64,000 nt of DNA, taken from NCBI GenBank assembly GCA_000827325.1, contig KN832879.1:1116001-1180000 (forward strand), given 5' to 3'. The notes beneath the pieces were generated by a model. The model searched no databases. It was given only the letters and a program-made list of their open reading frames with translations, and was not told where the DNA came from. The position numbers and the translations under genes were made by a program. The number at the start of each line of letters is the position of its first letter. Positions within the stretch are counted from its first letter, which is position 1. This DNA is from Oidiodendron maius Zn. Taxonomy: Eukaryota > Ascomycota > Leotiomycetes > Myxotrichaceae. Positions 45,971 to 57,706 of the stretch are shown in pieces.

Positions 45971-48900
45971 ATGCTTGATCCCATCACAGCCCTCGGACTA
46001 GCTAGTAATATCATTCAGCTGGTTGACTTCGCGTCTAAACTCTTGGAGAAGAGCACTGAGATTCGTCGGAATGGCGAGGCTGTTGACCATGGCAGACTTA
46101 GAGCGGCCGCCGTCGACCTCGAGAACTTGAGTCGCAGCATCAAGACCTCCACTTCTGTTCCTGACAATGAGCACTCCGACCGGGCGGCAGAGACACCACA
46201 GGAAACGGTGGGGTTATCATCATATATGCGCAGGCGTCGCAGCTGTCTCTGACTTCATCTAGGCTCTGGTTATGCTTTCGGAAGATTGCTGTGCAGTTGC
46301 AAATGAGCTGATTGAATGCCTCAACACCCTCAAGGGGAAGAGCAATCAAACCCTGTGGTCCACTTTTCGTCAAGCAATTCGAACAATATGGAGCAAAGAA
46401 AAAGTGATGGAAATGGCCTCAACGCTAGAGAATTATCGCAGCGAATTGGCGTTGCGCACGCTGACATTATTGAATACGAAGGTCGGACGGAACGCTGATG
46501 CCCAGGAACGAAGACTAAACACATTGGAGCAACAAAATTACGACGTAATTGAAGCCATCACCATTAGTCAAAAGCTTGGTGCCCGAGAGGCTGCCTCAAA
46601 CAGGCATCTCCACGAGAAGACACAACATCAGCTTCAGGAGGTCATAGCAGCGATACTAACTTATGCGAATGGAGATACTACCGCCATCCCATATCCCGCA
46701 CCTCAATACCTAGCCCCAGAGAGTTTCTTGAACGGTCAAGCAGCTTCGCGGCAGGTTATGCGACTCCAAACGCGAACACAAGATAACTGGAGCATGAAAT
46801 CTTCCGTTAACGATTTCGAAATTGTCAAAAACCGAGTGCTCGACTCCCTAGCATTTCGAACAATCAGAGACCGAATAGATGAGGTTGCGCTCGCACATCG
46901 TGCCACGTTCAAATGGGTTTTCAACGATCCAACGCCACAGCAGAGACCTTGGAGCAATCTGCTTCAATGGCTGAGGGAAGGTGATGGGTGCTATTGGATT
47001 AGCGGAAAGGCCGGGTCCGGCAAATCAACACTTATGAAACACATATGCTATAGTGAAGAAGCGTCAGCGGCACTGACCTCCTGGGCAGGAGAGGGACAGT
47101 TACTCGTGGCGTCGTTCTTCTCCTGGAATCTTGGTTCCGTGCTACAGAAATCCCACATTGGTCTTCTGCGATCTCTGCTTCACGACATTCTAGAACATTG
47201 CCCGTACCTCATACCAACTCTATTGCCTAAGCTCTGCAAGGCTGCTGTGGCTGGACAAGACGTCGAGCCGACTTTTGCGGAGTTGAAAACTGGTATCATG
47301 AACCTAGCTCGACAAAATTCCACCTCGCTCAAGATCTGCTTGTTCATTGATGGGATAGATGAATTTGACGGAGATCATGCGGAAATATCAACTTTATTTA
47401 CGACTATCGCTTCTTCCTCTATTAAAATTGTCCTCACTAGTCGTCCAATTCCCACATGTGTTGATGTATTCTCGGACTGCCCATCTCTTCGACTTCAGGA
47501 CTTAACCTATCATGACATTCGATTGTACACAGAAGAAAAAGTTAGCTCCCACAGAAGGTGGCGCGAATTATTAGATGAAGAAGGCGAAAAGGCAGGCAAG
47601 CTTATCGATGACATCGTCTCGAAAGCCGAAGGAGTGTTCTTATGGGTTATTCTCGCTGTAGCATCTCTTCTTGAAGGATTACGGAACTATGATAAGGTGA
47701 GCGACTTGCGGAGACGCCTAGAGATCCTCCCCCCGGACCTTGAGGATCTCTACAACCATATGTTGATCAAACTCGAGCCTTTGTACCGTTGTCAAGCGTC
47801 GCGACTACTTCAGATCGTCTATCGGCATATTGAAGTCGAGTCAGAACAACCATTTAGCGCATTACAAATATCATTCGCAGACGAGGAAGACCCGGAATAT
47901 GCCTTTCGGCGTGATTTAGAGCCATTGACCACCAATCAAAAGCTTGCCAGATGTCGTTCTGTGGAGGGCCGGCTAAGGAGTCGTTGCTGTGGTCTTGTGG
48001 AGGTGTGGCAGGACTGGCGGGAGAATGAGACCACGAGACTGCTGAAATCTCGTGTAATGTTTCTACATAGAACTGTTGTTGAGTTTCTTCGCAAACCAGA
48101 CGTTCAAAAAGGACTTACCTCCCACCTGATGGGGACCGACTTTCACCCAAGTATTGCTCTAGCTACTGGTTTCCTCATCGACGTTAAGACCCAATCTGCC
48201 CCACTAACTCTCAACGTCTTCCAATGCCCAACTTGGGAGAGTATGCGGCGATGTTTGAATTTTTGCCGACAAGAGGAGAAATCGACAGAATATCAATTCC
48301 GGCGGATTGTGAATGAGCTTGATGCCACGATGAATTCTTTGTGGACATCGGGCGGTATACACCAAGAAAGTAAGGGACGGCGCCATGAACCTGTGGTTAC
48401 GAATGCAGCGACAAACTTTGACTGGACGCATGTTGAGTTACGAACGCCTAACCTCCTGTGGGCAAGCCCAGACTTTGCAGAGGCCGATGCGTCAATGTTT
48501 GTGCTTGCTGCAGCTCTTGGTCTGACCCATTACATTGGCCATAGATGTACTTGGTATAGAGCATCACTCAGTCCGGAGCAACTACGGCAGGCAATGCTTG
48601 CAACCGTATATAGAGCCTCCTGTGTTTTGAAAGAGTGCTCTACACCGCGTACTTTCAGAGAGCACCAAGCTGTCTCTATGGACAAATATCAGACTATACT
48701 AGAGTGCCTCCTTAATGCTGGTGCCAACCCGAATCACTTTATTGGCGCACCGAGCTCGAGTCCATGGTCCCTTGCTTTACAAGAAACTTATTCAATGACT
48801 CCGTGCGCAGAATCTTTGACATGGTGCAATATTCTCCGGGCCCTCCTCCGATCGGGAGCAAATCTAAATGAAACTGCAAGAGATAAGAAGAAGTCATTTG

Positions 48901-49466
48901 TCCGTCATAGCTCTGCGCTTGCAGTGATCTCCACGATGATTATGAAGTTTCGCGACGGAGGTGATCTAATACCAAATTCAACGACATCTCAGGTAGTAGA
49001 TATACTTAACGATATTCGAATGTTCATTGAACAGAATGGGGGGAAATATCGAGAATGGACTGAGCCATTGAAGGAGCAGAAACGGCAGCGAGATGCTACC
49101 CCAGCACCGTGGACCACTGAAGAGGAAAGAAAAGCTCAAGAACGGGGTGCGCCATTGAGAGAGCAGAGACCGCAGAGAAAAGCCTCTCCGGTATCGAGAA
49201 ATCCTGAAAGAATCATAGATTTAGAACGCAGTCGTCTTGGACGTAGACATTCCTATGAAGGTGCTTCAAGTTCTTGCGTCGATCAGAGTCAAGTCCTACC
49301 ATTAGGCGTTCCCACATCACCTCGCGGCAGGCGACCTGCCCCTCAGCAGCAATCTCAGGGTGACGGTACAGATATTTATCGGAACGCTAAGGAAAAACAC
49401 AAGTCTATGAAGTTCTCGATATCCAAAGTGATATCGTCCGCGAAGAAGCGCCTCTCTTTTCATTGA
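45971..49466 (+). CDS. NACHT-domain NLR (STAND) protein
   Basis: Exons 45971-46207 and 46263-49466 (55-nt intron, phase 0) give 1146 aa. The N-terminus (MLDPITALGLASNIIQLVDF, then 'ASKLLEKSTEI') is the helical N-domain common to fungal STAND proteins. A coiled region runs to about residue 200. The NACHT core has the P-loop ISGKAGSGKSTLMK at about 325-338, Walker B KICLFIDGIDEFDG at about 436-449, sensor IKIVLTSRP at about 466 and a winged-helix-type block with PPDLEDLYNHML. The conserved FLHRTVVEFLRKPDV follows. The C-terminal third has only weak ankyrin-like traces (LLNAGANPN, LLRSGANLN) and ends in a basic, Ser-rich tail. Fungal NLRs sense non-self and activate cell-death effectors, often encoded next door. 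Confidence 0.9.
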
Positions 49467-50016
49467 CTTTTCAGCCGTGTTATATACAGTATAACTTGAG
49501 CCTTGTAGATGGTATATGTCATTGATTCACAAGAGCAAAAGACTCTTCAAGGCCTATCTCTACCCTGCAATGTACGAAGTCGTACTGAGATTTCGCTATT
49601 CTTTCAGCAGGTTGTAGGATTTCCTCTCTTTGCAACGGAACTGCAAAGTAACCAAATGGACAGGACATAGCTCCTTTGATGGAGGGCATCACCGTTAAGA
49701 GGGTGTTCGACAATTTAGGATCACAGGTATCGTTGGAATTCTGGTATTCGTTGCACGACACCTTCAGAGCAGCTAGAGCTTGAATCGCGTTTAACACGCT
49801 TGATTTTGGGCTGTCTGTGAGAAAGCCTTGGAGAATAACTATTATAGAAGCTAAAACAACAGCTAAATCACTAACATCTTATATAAGTAAGTTTGTGGGA
49901 TTTGTAACATATAATGCTTACCCATGGGTATGCTTGAATGAGATTTATTAACAGTAATGATATATGTCTTGATGAACCAAATCTCGTGTCCATGGGTTCT
50001 TTCACAAATCAAATTA
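49467..50016. other. Spacer between convergent genes
   Basis: 3' flanks of the NLR (+) and peptidase (-) genes. A 92-codon minus frame (49519-49797) is Cys-containing but unsupported. Confidence 0.4.
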
Positions 50017-51935
50017 CTAGAAACCAGTGGTACCCGGGTCCCTGAATGGCACCCTGTCCGACTCACATATAATGTTGGCGGCTGGGACCTGACCGTCGAG
50101 ATAGGCCTGGATATATCCAACGAGGCAAGTAGAAGCGCTTGCAGAGGCAGTATGCTAAATTTGCTGGTGTTAGTTAACCCGTTATTGAGTGTCATTTGTA
50201 GATATGTATGAGCAGCTTACCCCGACGGAGTCCTGGGTTAAGAGAACAGATCCTGGGAAGGCATTGGACATTTTTCGCGCCCTGGACATTGGAGATCAGC
50301 AAACATCTCTTTCAAATAGAAACAGTTGTATATTGAAGCCTACCCTCTGATTGGTGTGACCGGGTCAATTGCAGCGCTTACAAAAAGAATTGGATATGCC
50401 GTGTGATTGCTCGACGGTGGCAGCGGTCCTTTTGATTTATCAGTCAATTTTTGAAACTCAAGGCGCTACGGGGGTTTCATTTCCTTACCAGGAAAGCTTC
50501 CATGCGGAATATCAAGATCAAAAGATCTACAGAGGACTCCATCGGCGTTGTTCGGCCATACTTCCCCAAAGTATTTACTTTGGCCCTCGAGCAGTGTGAC
50601 GTAATTTTCGTAGTCTTGGAGCTCAGAGAAATTGTTCTTGGCATATGCATCAACACACTTTATCAAAGTGTTTATATCCGGGCCGAGGGTCCAGTTCCAC
50701 GCATTTACGATCATTGAGCCGTCCCCCTTTTCTAGGGATGATAGTGTATCTGCCAGAGCAGGAAAGCCTGCTAAAGGAACATACAAAGCTTGCAATAAAG
50801 CCTGTTTTAAATCCGAGTAAGTAGCTAGGCCAGGTGTACTACCAGGTCGCAAGCCGGACACTGGGATAGGATTGTCCTTAAGGTAGTCCAGGATGCTGTC
50901 TAAGCGGTCCGTGATGTTCTGCGGAGAAGGACCCCAAAAGGAACAGTTCGCTGCACCACTTTGGTAACAAGAGAGTGAAAAGTTCCCTACTGCTTGATCG
51001 GCGTCGAAGAGATTTGCCTTCCACCCGTTATTATAGTAGTCTTCTGCATCCAGAACGCCATCGAGGATCAAACGCCCAACGTTGTCGGGGAAGAGTGATG
51101 CGAATGTTACTCCAAGGACAGTCCCATAACTCACGCCGTAATACAATAGTCGAGCATCCTTATCCTTCTTCCCAGCTGCCTTTTGCTCCGCCCGTGCATA
51201 TGATAGCATATCTTGAGCCACGGCCGGCGTACTGACGTATTGTCCTGCTCCGCCTTGGTTACGGATCGCCTCGGAACACCACTGCCCAAAAAGCTCCGAA
51301 GAGTAGTACTGTGCAGCTGTGGCCGTAGATGATGCATTAGACACCTCAGGGAAGAAATTTCTTTGCCACGCCCATCTGGCGGCGGTATTGTTGAGGAAAC
51401 AGTCAATAAAGGGGCCGCTGTTGTTAATTCCTCTGGGATCCATGCCGACGAGATTGTATTGCGCGCCAACAAGTTCCTGCAATTCGAGGAAATCTTCTAG
51501 AACAAAACCGACACCTGAGCCGCCGGGACCACCTACAATTATCAGCTTGTGAAGTCAGGGTCTCGAGGGTGAACAAATACCATCATTCAAAATTATGTTT
51601 TCTGCACAGTCTGGGTTCTCTGCTGCTGGATATTTGACGAAAGCTATCGCTGTGGTGCCAATAGAAGCATTCTTATAATCAAGGGGGACTTCGAGTCTGG
51701 CACATGTGAAGTTGCCGAAGCAAGGAATCCATTTTAGAGATGGAGAAGGGGTGATCTAAAAGTAGTCGGTCAGATTCTGAGATTGCAAGAGGGATGGAAT
51801 GCCTACATCTTCAAAGTCATAAACCATATCCGTTTGGTTCAAAGGAGCAGCATAAGCAAAGATATTTTGTGAATACAGAATATTTAGAACTGGGAGCAAC
51901 GAGATGACCCGTTGCCAAAACAAGGGGGAACGCAT
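50017..51935 (-). CDS. Secreted tripeptidyl-aminopeptidase-like serine hydrolase (S33)
   Basis: Six exons (51935-51807, 51755-51581, 51532-50489, 50428-50344, 50281-50221, 50154-50017) all join in phase to 543 aa. The N-terminus (VISLLPVLNILYSQNIFAYA) is a signal peptide. Motifs are LNDGGPGGSGVGF (oxyanion loop) and VGMDPRGINNSGP. The nucleophile is YGVSYGTVLG, the acid is FVSAAIDPVTPI (fourth exon), and the catalytic His is in QDSVGHTASASASTC, formed across an intron. This is the full pattern of fungal TAP/'AB-hydrolase plus TAP_C' enzymes, secreted exopeptidases or related hydrolases. Every splice site has GT..AG ends and none breaks the frame. It diverges from a Zn2Cys6 regulator across 730 bp, suggesting that the regulator controls it. 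Confidence 0.88.
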
Positions 51936-52665
51936 CTTTTGTTTTGCTCGTGATGGCTATGAACTGGAATTTTGGATAAATTTTTTCCCACAAAACAATC
52001 GGATTTTCTTGAACGATGTAGTTCATCCAGTTAATTCGAATTCTTGGTTCGTATTATAGACGGTATCATATTTATATTGAGACGGAGTTGCGAAGCGACG
52101 ACATTCCTTCCAAATCTGTGAGGGAAGTAGCTCAGGGGATTTGGCAGAGATCGGCATCGTATTCAAAATATAATTGGACATAACGGATCTGATGATGTCA
52201 AGTACGGTGGCTGTAGTCTGAAAGCTAATCAGTCGTGCCTTCTAAGGCTGAGAGCGACGGCTAGGGACTCTCAGGACACGAATCGGGTGGGAAAGGAATG
52301 GTCAGAGACATGGCGAGCAGCCCCTTTGGCGAAGCAGCCAATTGAAAGCTGAGTTACGCATAAATAGAGAGTTGACGTAACCAGGAGCAGGCTGACGGTT
52401 GATTACCTGAATGGCTAGTTCGTAACCAATTTGCGAGCACTGATACGGTGTTGGAAATCAGACCGACGATCTGTACGTAAGAACGCGAACAACGCGGTTC
52501 ATAACATTTCACGACAATTTTACCCAACTGTACGTGGCTAAACGAAGGAGCCAACCAAGATTTATCTTAATCTTCTCTGCCCTCAATCTCTTCGTTTAGC
52601 ATACGTGTATCCGCTCCATAACTCTCTGCTTCAAGACGCCCGAATACTGAGCGGGCATAGTCAAC
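51936..52665. promoter_or_regulatory. Divergent promoter between peptidase and Zn2Cys6 regulator
   Basis: A 730-bp interval between starts at 51935 (-) and 52666 (+). I could not define a specific binding site by eye. Short frames here are unsupported. Confidence 0.4.
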
Positions 52666-54286
52666 ATGCACCAGCATGGATCGCGAGCGTCTGCTTCGAA
52701 GAAGAAGCCTAGAGTATTCTCACCAAAAGTGAAGACGGGCTGCAAAACGTGCAAGTAAGGTCCCCTCGATATTCGCGAGACCCTTTCCTTATCCTGGCGC
52801 TAGGATTCGGCGCATAAAATGCGATGAGGCAAAGCCAGCGTGCCTGAAGTGTACATCGACAAGCCGTTCGTGTGATGGATATGAACTGCAACCTAAGAGG
52901 ATAGAGTCTACCAGAAAGAAATATTCCAGGATTGCAAAATCCCCTTCACTAATTCTTAACCTTACCACTTTACCCTCTCGAGACAGTTGCGAACTCCAAG
53001 CTCTGCAATTTTTCCAGCTCTATACAGCTTCCCATCTACCCGGATGCTCCGGATCCGACCTAGGAAATTGTTACATACTCCAGCTTTCCCTAGTTGAGCC
53101 TAGCTTATACTATGCTACAATTGCCCTCGGGAGTTTACATCGATGGTATGCGACCTCTATTTGGGACTATCCGGGATCGATTGCGGCCAAAACCTTTGCT
53201 CTCCAACAATACAACAAGGCAATTTCCTGTGTTTTGCACCCAACAAAACCTTTGCGTAGCCTTATTGTACTTCTTACATGTTATATCTTCAGTGGTTTTG
53301 AGGCACTGGACGGTAACTATGTGTCAGCTTTCCGTCATGTTTCTAGCGGCATTTCCATGCTATCTAGGAAAATTCGAATCGGCACAGAACCAATTTCAAC
53401 GTCCACATCGGGATTAAGCTTGACAGAGAAACAAATAGAAGATAAGCTCTTGTATCATTTCTCTCGGCTCGATCTTCTGGCTTCGACTTTTGACTCGGCT
53501 TGGAATCCCCGAACAATTGACCAAGGTTCACTGCCGGTCCTTCCACCGTCGGTCTCAAACTTAGAAACAGCTAATGCTCTCCTCCATGTGCTTCTGTTAC
53601 GTGTAATAGAGTTGAAGAGATTGGAAACCTCGTGCAATGACGCAGGACGCAGCGTAGGCATTGCCCTCATGAGAGAAGATCTCCAACTGGACTTGCTGAA
53701 GTTGTCGAATTCAATTGAGTATTTACTACATACGACAGGCCCACTAGACAGTCAAGAACTCGAGGGTAGACGATTACTGAAAGTCCACTTATACACCGGG
53801 AAAATCATGCTTTCGATTCCTGAGGGTGCTCAGGAGACAACATATGACCAATTCCTGTCAATTTTTCAAGACATTGTATCTGAAATCTCCCAGATCGTTG
53901 GCTCCATTCCGGCTTCTCATCCAAATATGACCTTGCAGCAACATTTCTCAAACGACATCGGTATTATCCCAGCATTGTATTTGACTGGGACGAAATGCCG
54001 CGATCCGGCAATCCGACGCAAGGCCCTTTCTCTGCTTCTATCAGCCCAAAGGAGGGAGGGCGCATGGGATAGCTTGGTGGCAGCAAAGGTTGTTGAATGT
54101 ATCATAGCCGTTGAAGAGGGAGACATTGCTGTAACAACCTGCAGTGATGTTGCAGAGTCAGCTCGGGTGTTTGATAAGGAAGTCCGAGTAACTTCTATGA
54201 ATGATCACTATGCATTCGTGGACCTAAGCCGACGCCTGGGAAATGGGAAAGAACCCGAAACGATGACAGAAAGCATTAGTTGGTGA
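52666..54286 (+). CDS. Zn2Cys6 transcription factor
   Basis: Exon 1 (52666-52754) and exon 2 (52804-54286), intron 49 nt inside the zinc cluster, give 523 aa. The DNA-binding domain is complete: CKTCKIRRIKCDEAKPACLK followed by CTSTSRSC, six Cys with the usual spacing, starting near residue 26. A basic linker (ESTRKKYSRIAKSP) follows. The rest is the fungal regulatory region typical of this group (FFQLYTASHLPGC, YYATIALGSLH, then AISCVLHPTKPLRS and LLTCYIFSGFEALDGNY). The frame is open throughout, unlike the decayed regulator at 7972-10012. It is divergently paired with the secreted peptidase gene and is a good candidate for its local regulator. Confidence 0.88.
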
Positions 54287-54908
54287 ACGTATACGGCCCT
54301 TAGTTCCAGTGTCTCTGGTAAGGGAACAGTCGCTTAACGCAAATTACCGGATAATATAAACAGCTGATTGAAGTGGACGGTTCAATCATGCCTCTTTAAG
54401 ATAGGTCAGCACTTCATTAACAGGCCCGATTCTACATAGATGACATAAAACCACTACACAGCCAAAAGTTCCCCAACTCGTCATGAGGCTTTGAATTAGA
54501 AGGTCTGAGTAGCTAACGTAGATAAACTTGCTTCGTGAGTGGGCACGAGATCCATTCTGGTATCCAAAGGTCCCGGTTTACATTTGAGGCTCGGGTATAG
54601 TTTCCTTTATAGTCGGCTAAATCGGACAATTGAGGAGCATTGCAACAGGATTCCGGCTGAGGGCAGCGCTTCAGGCCCGCGCGACTCAACAACGACGCTG
54701 TACGAGCCTTAGATAATCTGGTGGCCTGCTCTCTAGGCTATCGCATAGCCTATATTTTAATTTGAGGCGGTTTGGGCCAGGATTGAGCGCGTGGTAAGGG
54801 CAGCCATGATTTCCGGATCCTAAGATCACATGATTACCTGGGAATAGCGACCTCTGATTGGTCAAAACAGGTCAATTTCTTGTATATATATCTCTCATAT
54901 TATTATAA
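54287..54908. other. Spacer, 3' flank of the Crypton
   Basis: No gene is seen. The Crypton's 3' boundary probably lies within or just beyond this stretch, but Cryptons lack inverted repeats and I cannot fix it. Confidence 0.4.
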
Positions 54909-57509
54909 TTATGCTCTCTTCAAGGCGTCTATGACCTTACTTAGTGATGCGCCAGCCCTCTTGCGCTCATCCTCCAGCCGTAGCACCACTGAATTATAGG
55001 CCTCCTTATCAGGGGGGGCCTTAATAGCCGCTGCCAGGCGCCGAATCTCAGCGATCAGGGTCTTCCGCCTGCTATAGAACTGGCGCTCAGAGGCTGCTGC
55101 AGGCCCTGAGCGCCAGCTCGAGCCGTGTAGCTCATCCAGTCTCTCAATCGAGGGCTGGCCCTGCAGCCCCACAGTCCACTCCTGCCACAGCTCCGGGATA
55201 GTCTGGATCGTCCTGGACATGCGGTACTGGAGCTGCGGCGCCTCTGTGGCCTGTGCCTGGGCTGTAATAGGCAGATGGGAGGCTCCTGTGCTAGGGGCAG
55301 CTGTTATTAGAGCAGGGGCAAGCTGATGGCCCCTAGGCACAAAGTGGAAGCTGCCTCCAATCAACTCACTCAGGGCGCCAGCAATGCTCTCAATCTTCTG
55401 CTCAATTCGAGTAGTGAGGAGGTCGTCAAGGGAGCACAGAGCCTGGGCGTGGGTTACCTGGCCATTCTGAATGACGCCCGTCATTGTGTGCAGGTGGTCA
55501 TTAATAGCAGAAATCGCCCTTTGAATGGCAATGGTATCAGGGTCCTGCTCCACGGCTATGGCCAGGGTGCCTCTGACCCTCAGCTCAAATGCCCTGTACT
55601 CAGAGGTCTCGAAGACAGGGTCCTGGAATATCGGGTGGCCTGGGAACTCCATACGCCAGAGCACTGAGTCCTAGGTAAAGGGTATGCATTAGCTCACAGG
55701 CTCTATTGTCAATGCCTGAATACGCACCTGCAGGAATACAGCACGCAGCCTCTGCAATAGCTCAAGGAACCCTCCAGCTGCCAGGTTAGGCTCCACCCGC
55801 TCTGACGCATCTGGCCGCTCTAGGTGCGCTGCCTGCCAGCGGTCAAGGTCAGGCCATATACGGCCTAGGAGGAGGGGGGAAGGCTGTATAGTCTCGCGTG
55901 GCAGGAAATAGCTTGATGCCCATTCTGGGTCAAAGTCGGCAATGCCACGCATGAATGCGCGTGGCAGGGTAGCCAAATAGCAGCCGGTCATTTGGTCAGC
56001 GTTCCAGCGGCCACCGCGACGGATCTGGTCCTCAGAGACGCCATTTAGCTCTGCCAGCCTGGCCCTTGAGACGCGCCCTGCATGCGTCACCCTCGAGCTG
56101 TTGATGCCTGCCTCTGCGTATAGCCGCCGCATCCATGATGCTGCCGTACTATCACTTAGAGGCTCAGCCAGGTGGGCATTGTCCCTCTTGAGGACCTTGA
56201 TATTATACCAGTCCTGGCTTGTACGGAAGCATGGGAAAGGCTCCCCTGAGCATTGCCAGCGCCAGAAGAAGTAAGTGGCCAGAGCACCTATAAGGCAGGA
56301 GCGGTGGTCACGGTGGCGCAGAGCAGCCCCATACTCCTGGCGCCCGTGCTGGTTAGTCTTGCCCTGATCCATGACTGCAATGAGGCACCAGCCTGTGCCA
56401 TTCGGCCCCTCGTTAGGCAAGGGCATTGAGAATAAGTCTGGCAGCTCCATAGGCAAGCGGTTGCTCAGCCTGAGTAGCATCGAGTTGCCGAAGAGGAAGC
56501 AGAGCTGTGTCCTGAACAGCTGCTCCATGCAGTTGCCCCCTAGGCTCTGCCCCCAGGCCTTTCGAGTGAGGTCAGGGATCTGGGCAGCCGTATACCCGTC
56601 TCTAATTGTAGCCAGGCCACGGTCCACAACTTCGTCTTGGCGCCGCTGGTGCTGGCCACGCGCGATTGAGGTCTTAAGGGCTGTCAGGGCCACGCGCTGA
56701 GGCCTGGCAGCTGAGTGTAGGCCCAGGGACGTCTGATGGGCCCAGAGCTCGTTAACGGCAGAGCAGTAGCCCCTGACTGTGTTGTACATGAGCACAAGGT
56801 CAGAGCAGGCCTCGTCATCGTCCCCCTCTTCAAGCACTGCCATGGCTGCATGTCCCCTCCTCTGCTTCAGTGGCCGTGAGGGTGGCAGTGGTGACTCTGC
56901 CTGCCTCTTGCGCTGCCTCTCGGCCTTAAGACGACGCCCTTTCCTCGGAGCGCGGCTAGCCACCTCGTCCTTGATAAAGAGCAGTAGCTTGCCCTCGTCT
57001 ACATAGTCTCTAGGGAGGTACTTGCCACCCTCCTTAAAGTCCATCTTCTTGCACCAAGCCTATAGGGGTAGGGCCAAAGGTCAGTGACTAAGCCTAGGGC
57101 AGGAGGGCCAGCACCTACCTTCCACTCCCTCTGCTTTGGCTCATAGTTCTTGGCTGTATTCTTAGGCCGGTGAGTCCTGTGGTACTCGAGGACCTCGTCC
57201 AGGGCCTGCTGAATGGCAATGTCCTCGGCCCTATCAGGCTCAGGCTCAGGTCCAGGGGCTGGGGCTGGGCTAGGGGCAGGCGCCCTGGCGGCTGTGGGCA
57301 GGAGGCTCAGGAGCTGGTCCATGGCCCTATCCACGCCGAGGATGAGGGCAGTGGCAATGCGCAAGAGCGAGTCAGTCTCGGATAGTCTAGAATCAATTGC
57401 ATCAGTCCAGTCACCTCTAACTCAGGGTAGTGAGGGAAGGGGGGGAGGCCGACTGACCAACGCGTCCTGGATATACTGAGGGCAGTTGCAACAAACAGCC
57501 TTCATACAT
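54909..57509 (-). CDS. Crypton tyrosine recombinase with GCR1_C domain
   Basis: Four exons join in frame: 57509-57458, 57414-57119, 57059-55728 and 55670-54909, giving 813 aa. The first intron is short (43 nt), so the first exon is the least certain. A TATA box ~65 bp upstream supports it. The core-binding part has NTAKNYEPKQREWKAWCKKM and YVDEGKLLLFIKDEV. The catalytic part shows RHRDHRSCLIGAL (Arg), THAGRVSRARL (His-x-x-Arg), GGRWNADQ and the nucleophile Tyr in GCYLATLP, as in Crypton and Ndc10-like proteins. The C-terminal TIPELWQEWTVGLQGQPSIE with SERQFYSRRK is the GCR1_C DNA-binding domain. All catalytic positions are present, so the gene may be active. It is not a Starship DUF3435 captain. 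Confidence 0.88.
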
Positions 57510-57573
57510 CACGAATAAGCGAATGACTAGCGCGATAACTCCATACAAAAAGGCCCCTGCGCTGAGGGCCGCA

Positions 57574-57582
57574 CTTATATAG
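57574..57582 (-). promoter_or_regulatory. TATA box of the Crypton gene
   Basis: The minus strand reads CTATATAAG about 65 bp before the chosen ATG at 57509, the usual distance for a transcription start just upstream of the start codon. Confidence 0.55.
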
Positions 57583-57706
57583 GCCGACGCGGGCGATCCG
57601 AGGCCGGCTAACCTCATGGCAACATTTGATGGTAAGGACTCACCCAATAATATAAAATCCAACCTTTCACCACAACAACTGAACGTTTCTCATCAAACAT
57701 TGGCAA

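Larger units (their letters stand above)
54909..57582 (-). mobile_element. Crypton DNA transposon (approximate extent)
   Basis: Core of a Crypton, from the TATA box of its single gene to the stop codon. The true ends are not marked by inverted repeats, as is normal for Cryptons, which integrate as circles through a tyrosine recombinase. The GC-rich, unmutated coding sequence contrasts with the AT-rich, decayed repeats elsewhere in the window, suggesting a recent arrival or escape from RIP. Confidence 0.75.

Noticed and set aside
54909-57509. Considered as a Starship captain
   Set aside because: The recombinase has a GCR1_C domain and Crypton/Ndc10-type motifs, not the DUF3435 arrangement of Starship captains, and no large cargo boundaries are seen.
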